A DNA stretch of 64,000 nt from Mycolicibacterium malmesburyense (GTDB lineage Bacteria; Actinomycetota; Actinomycetes; Mycobacteriales; Mycobacteriaceae), in NCBI RefSeq assembly GCF_001050015.1, contig NZ_CVTB01000269.1, positions 89,286 through 153,285 on the forward strand. The letters are read 5' to 3'. A model generated the notes under the pieces. The model was not told the DNA's origin. It saw nothing but the letters and a program-made list of their open reading frames with translations, and ran no database searches. Each line of letters begins with the position of its first letter. The first letter of the stretch is position 1. The position numbers and the translations under genes were made by a program. Shown in pieces: positions 62,304 through 64,000 of this stretch.

Positions 62304-62703
62304 TCGACCTCCCGGGTCGGCACGAAATTTCGCTCGAAGATTCCGCACCCGTCCTCTATCTGTCGTCAGACGCCAATAACCAATGAACACGCCGATCTTT
62401 GAAAGAAAATACCTGTCGAAACTTCATTCGCTGTGGATAACCCCGCCGTGCCGCCCCGATTAATCGTGACCACGCCCCTGCGCATTTGCAGCCGCAGTCC
62501 CCTGTACGCGCGCTAAACAGTTTGCAGACCGAACTACAAAATTGCGGGCGTTCGCGATGTATTCGCGGAAATATCGGTAGCTACCAGGCAATGCCGCTAG
62601 CGATCGATGTCGCGTGCACTTGAATCCGGCAAAATTGCCATTCGCTATTAGCGGGCGGCGGCGCGTACTCGGGCAAGGGTTCGTCCGCACCTAAACTGAC
62701 GCC
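62304..62703. other. 400-nt gene-free spacer
   Basis: Between the divergent LGFP and molybdopterin oxidoreductase genes. It is poorer in G+C than the flanks in 62395-62660 and no reading frame with coding character was found. It contains one TGTGGATAA (62432-62440), which equals a DnaA-box consensus on the minus strand, but it is isolated. The -10 TAAACT of the downstream gene is at 62692-62697. Several short imperfect inverted repeats occur, none long enough to call. Confidence 0.6.
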
Positions 62704-64000
62704 ATGCCCGCCCCGGTCAGCCTCACGCACTGGGGGGCCTTCGCCGCCGAGATGCGAAACGGCGACATCGCCGCGGTCAGTCCGCTGGAGGGAGACGCCG
62801 ACCCCTCCCCGCTGTTGGGCAACCTCCCGGGATCCCTCCGGCACCGAGCCCGGATAGCGACGCCGGCCGTGCGCCGGGGCTGGTTGCGCGACGGGCCGGG
62901 CCCGACCGCCCGTCGTGGCAACGACGAGTTCGTCGCCGTCTCATGGGACGAGTTGACCGAGTTGCTCGCCGGCGAGCTGCGCCGCGTGGTCGACGTGCAC
63001 GGGAACGAGTCCATCTTCGGTGGTTCCTACGGTTGGTCCAGCGCGGGCCGGTTCCACCATGCCCAGAGCCAGGTGCACAGGTTCCTGAACCTCCTTGGCG
63101 GATACACGTTTTCCCGGCATTCCTACAGTCTCGGCGCGACCGGCGTGATCATGCCGCGTGTCGTCGGAACGCACGATGACCTGTTCAAACGCTCGACCTC
63201 GTGGGAGGTCATCGTCGAGCACACCGAACTTCTCGTCTGCTTCGGTGGGCTCGCGCTGAAGAACACGGCGATCAACCACGGCGGGACCACCGCCCATCCG
63301 GCGCGAGATGCGCTGCGACGGTACCGCGCCCGTGGGGGGCGGATCGTGTCGTTCTCGCCGCTGCGCGATGACGTCGACGGCGAGTGTGAGTGGTTCGCGC
63401 CGGTGCCCGGTACCGATGTGGCGATCATGCTCGCGCTCGCGTACGTACTCGCCACCGAGGGCCTCGCCGACCGAAAGTTCCTGAGCACGTACTGCACCGG
63501 TTATGAACGCTTCGAGCGATATCTTCTCGGCGCGGACGACGGTGTGCCCAAGACGCCGCGGTGGGCGTCGGCGATCGCGGGCATCGCCGCCGACGACATC
63601 GTGCGGTTGGCCCGGCGAATGTCGCAGCACCGCACGATCGTCACCGTCAGCTGGTCGTTGCAGCGGGTGCGGTACGGCGAACAGGCGCCCTGGATGGGCT
63701 TGACGCTGGCCGCCATGCTCGGTCAGATCGGTCTGCCCGGCGGTGGATTCGGGCACGGCTACGGCTCGATGAACGAGCCCGGCCTCCCGCCGCTGCGGTG
63801 CGGGTTGCCCCGGTTGCCGCAGGGCATCAACCCGGTGTCGACGTTCATCCCGGTCGCCGCCATCAGCGATCTGCTGTTACGCCCCGGCGAGGCCTTCGAC
63901 TACAACGGCCGGCGGCTCGTCTACCCCGACGTCAGGCTGGTGTATTGGGCGGGCGGCAACCCCTTTCACCACCACCAGAACATCCCCCGCCTGCGGCGGG
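62704..64000 (+). CDS. Molybdopterin-dependent oxidoreductase (BisC/TorA-like), 5' part
   Basis: The reading frame is open from an ATG at 62704 to the window end (432 codons so far, the full protein is expected to be about 750). DMSO-reductase-family catalytic subunit, closest in type to biotin sulfoxide/trimethylamine-N-oxide reductases. Seen are ATPAVRRGWLRDGPG, IFGGSYGWSSAGRFHHAQSQ with the Ser that ligates molybdenum, HSYSLGATGVI, and WSLQRVRYGEQAPWMGLTLAAMLG. No N-terminal Fe-S cysteine cluster and no twin-arginine signal, so cytoplasmic. The leaderless-type TAAACT lies 6 nt before the ATG. Confidence 0.92.
   Translation, partial: MPAPVSLTHWGAFAAEMRNGDIAAVSPLEGDADPSPLLGNLPGSLRHRARIATPAVRRGWLRDGPGPTARRGNDEFVAVSWDELTELLAGELRRVVDVHGNESIFGGSYGWSSAGRFHHAQSQVHRFLNLLGGYTFSRHSYSLGATGVIMPRVVGTHDDLFKRSTSWEVIVEHTELLVCFGGLALKNTAINHGGTTAHPARDALRRYRARGGRIVSFSPLRDDVDGECEWFAPVPGTDVAIMLALAYVLATEGLADRKFLSTYCTGYERFERYLLGADDGVPKTPRWASAIAGIAADDIVRLARRMSQHRTIVTVSWSLQRVRYGEQAPWMGLTLAAMLGQIGLPGGGFGHGYGSMNEPGLPPLRCGLPRLPQGINPVSTFIPVAAISDLLLRPGEAFDYNGRRLVYPDVRLVYWAGGNPFHHHQNIPRLRR

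Noticed and set aside
62432..62440. TGTGGATAA, a DnaA-box consensus match
   Set aside because: A single 9-mer in a spacer with no cluster and no dnaA/dnaN genes nearby. Not an origin.

Overview
The window is a high-GC actinobacterial chromosome segment, almost certainly from a Mycobacterium/Mycolicibacterium species. The evidence is gene order: the core genes run in the same order as M. tuberculosis Rv2670c to Rv2721c (from memory): zapE, ribD-like, TAP-like lipoprotein, aftC, msrB, hemQ-hemY-hemE, DUF3000, rnd, dxs, an ABC exporter, a TrmA-like methyltransferase, an APC permease, ceoB-ceoC, dut, cei, suhB, ppgK, sigA, sigB, ideR, sthA, a PAC2 protein, nrdR, chiZ and lexA. GTG/TTG starts, 4-nt stop/start overlaps and leaderless promoters (TANNNT 6-8 nt before the start codon) fit the genus. 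No rRNA, tRNA, CRISPR array, IS element or prophage was seen.

Layout. 1-5000: zapE, a RibD-like reductase, a secreted hydrolase homologue with no nucleophilic serine, and aftC. 5000-14322: an insertion between aftC and msrB holding a small-molecule phosphotransferase and a gene for a 2,738-residue protein (double zinc ribbon, class III nucleotide cyclase, AAA/STAND ATPase, helical repeats, then six tandem ~275-residue units, each made of two SnoaL/NTF2-like domains). 14319-24332: msrB, a secreted small protein, the late haem genes, RNase D, two hydrolases and dxs. 24361-31886: a transport block with nhaA, a two-gene ABC exporter and a three-gene ABC exporter. Each of these three transcription units begins with the same 19-nt hairpin, placed at the predicted 5' end of the mRNA. 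A MarR/GbsR-like regulator sits divergently beside the last exporter, with palindromic half-sites between them. 31889-43789: a DNA-glycosylase-like protein, RNA methyltransferase, APC permease, Trk-type K+ regulatory proteins, dut and small conserved actinobacterial proteins, cei, suhB and ppgK. 43989-52563: sigA, sigB (with an ECF-type promoter) and ideR, with small conserved proteins between. 52621-62303: DUF4192, sthA, PAC2, hydrolase, PhzF-like, nrdR, chiZ/lexA (each with an SOS box) and a large LGFP-repeat membrane protein. 62704 to the end: a molybdopterin oxidoreductase cut by the window edge.

How the genes work together. Most of the window is housekeeping: late haem synthesis (hemE-hemY-hemQ, linked by overlap or short gaps), isoprenoid precursor supply (dxs), arabinan assembly (aftC), principal and stress sigma factors, iron control (ideR), the SOS response (lexA/chiZ) and nucleotide hygiene (dut, nrdR). 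The accessory parts are the giant cyclase operon, which runs into msrB by a 4-nt overlap, and the NhaA/ABC block with its shared leader RNA. These two hold the least explained biology in the window. Family assignments rest on motifs and remembered homologues. No database search was possible.
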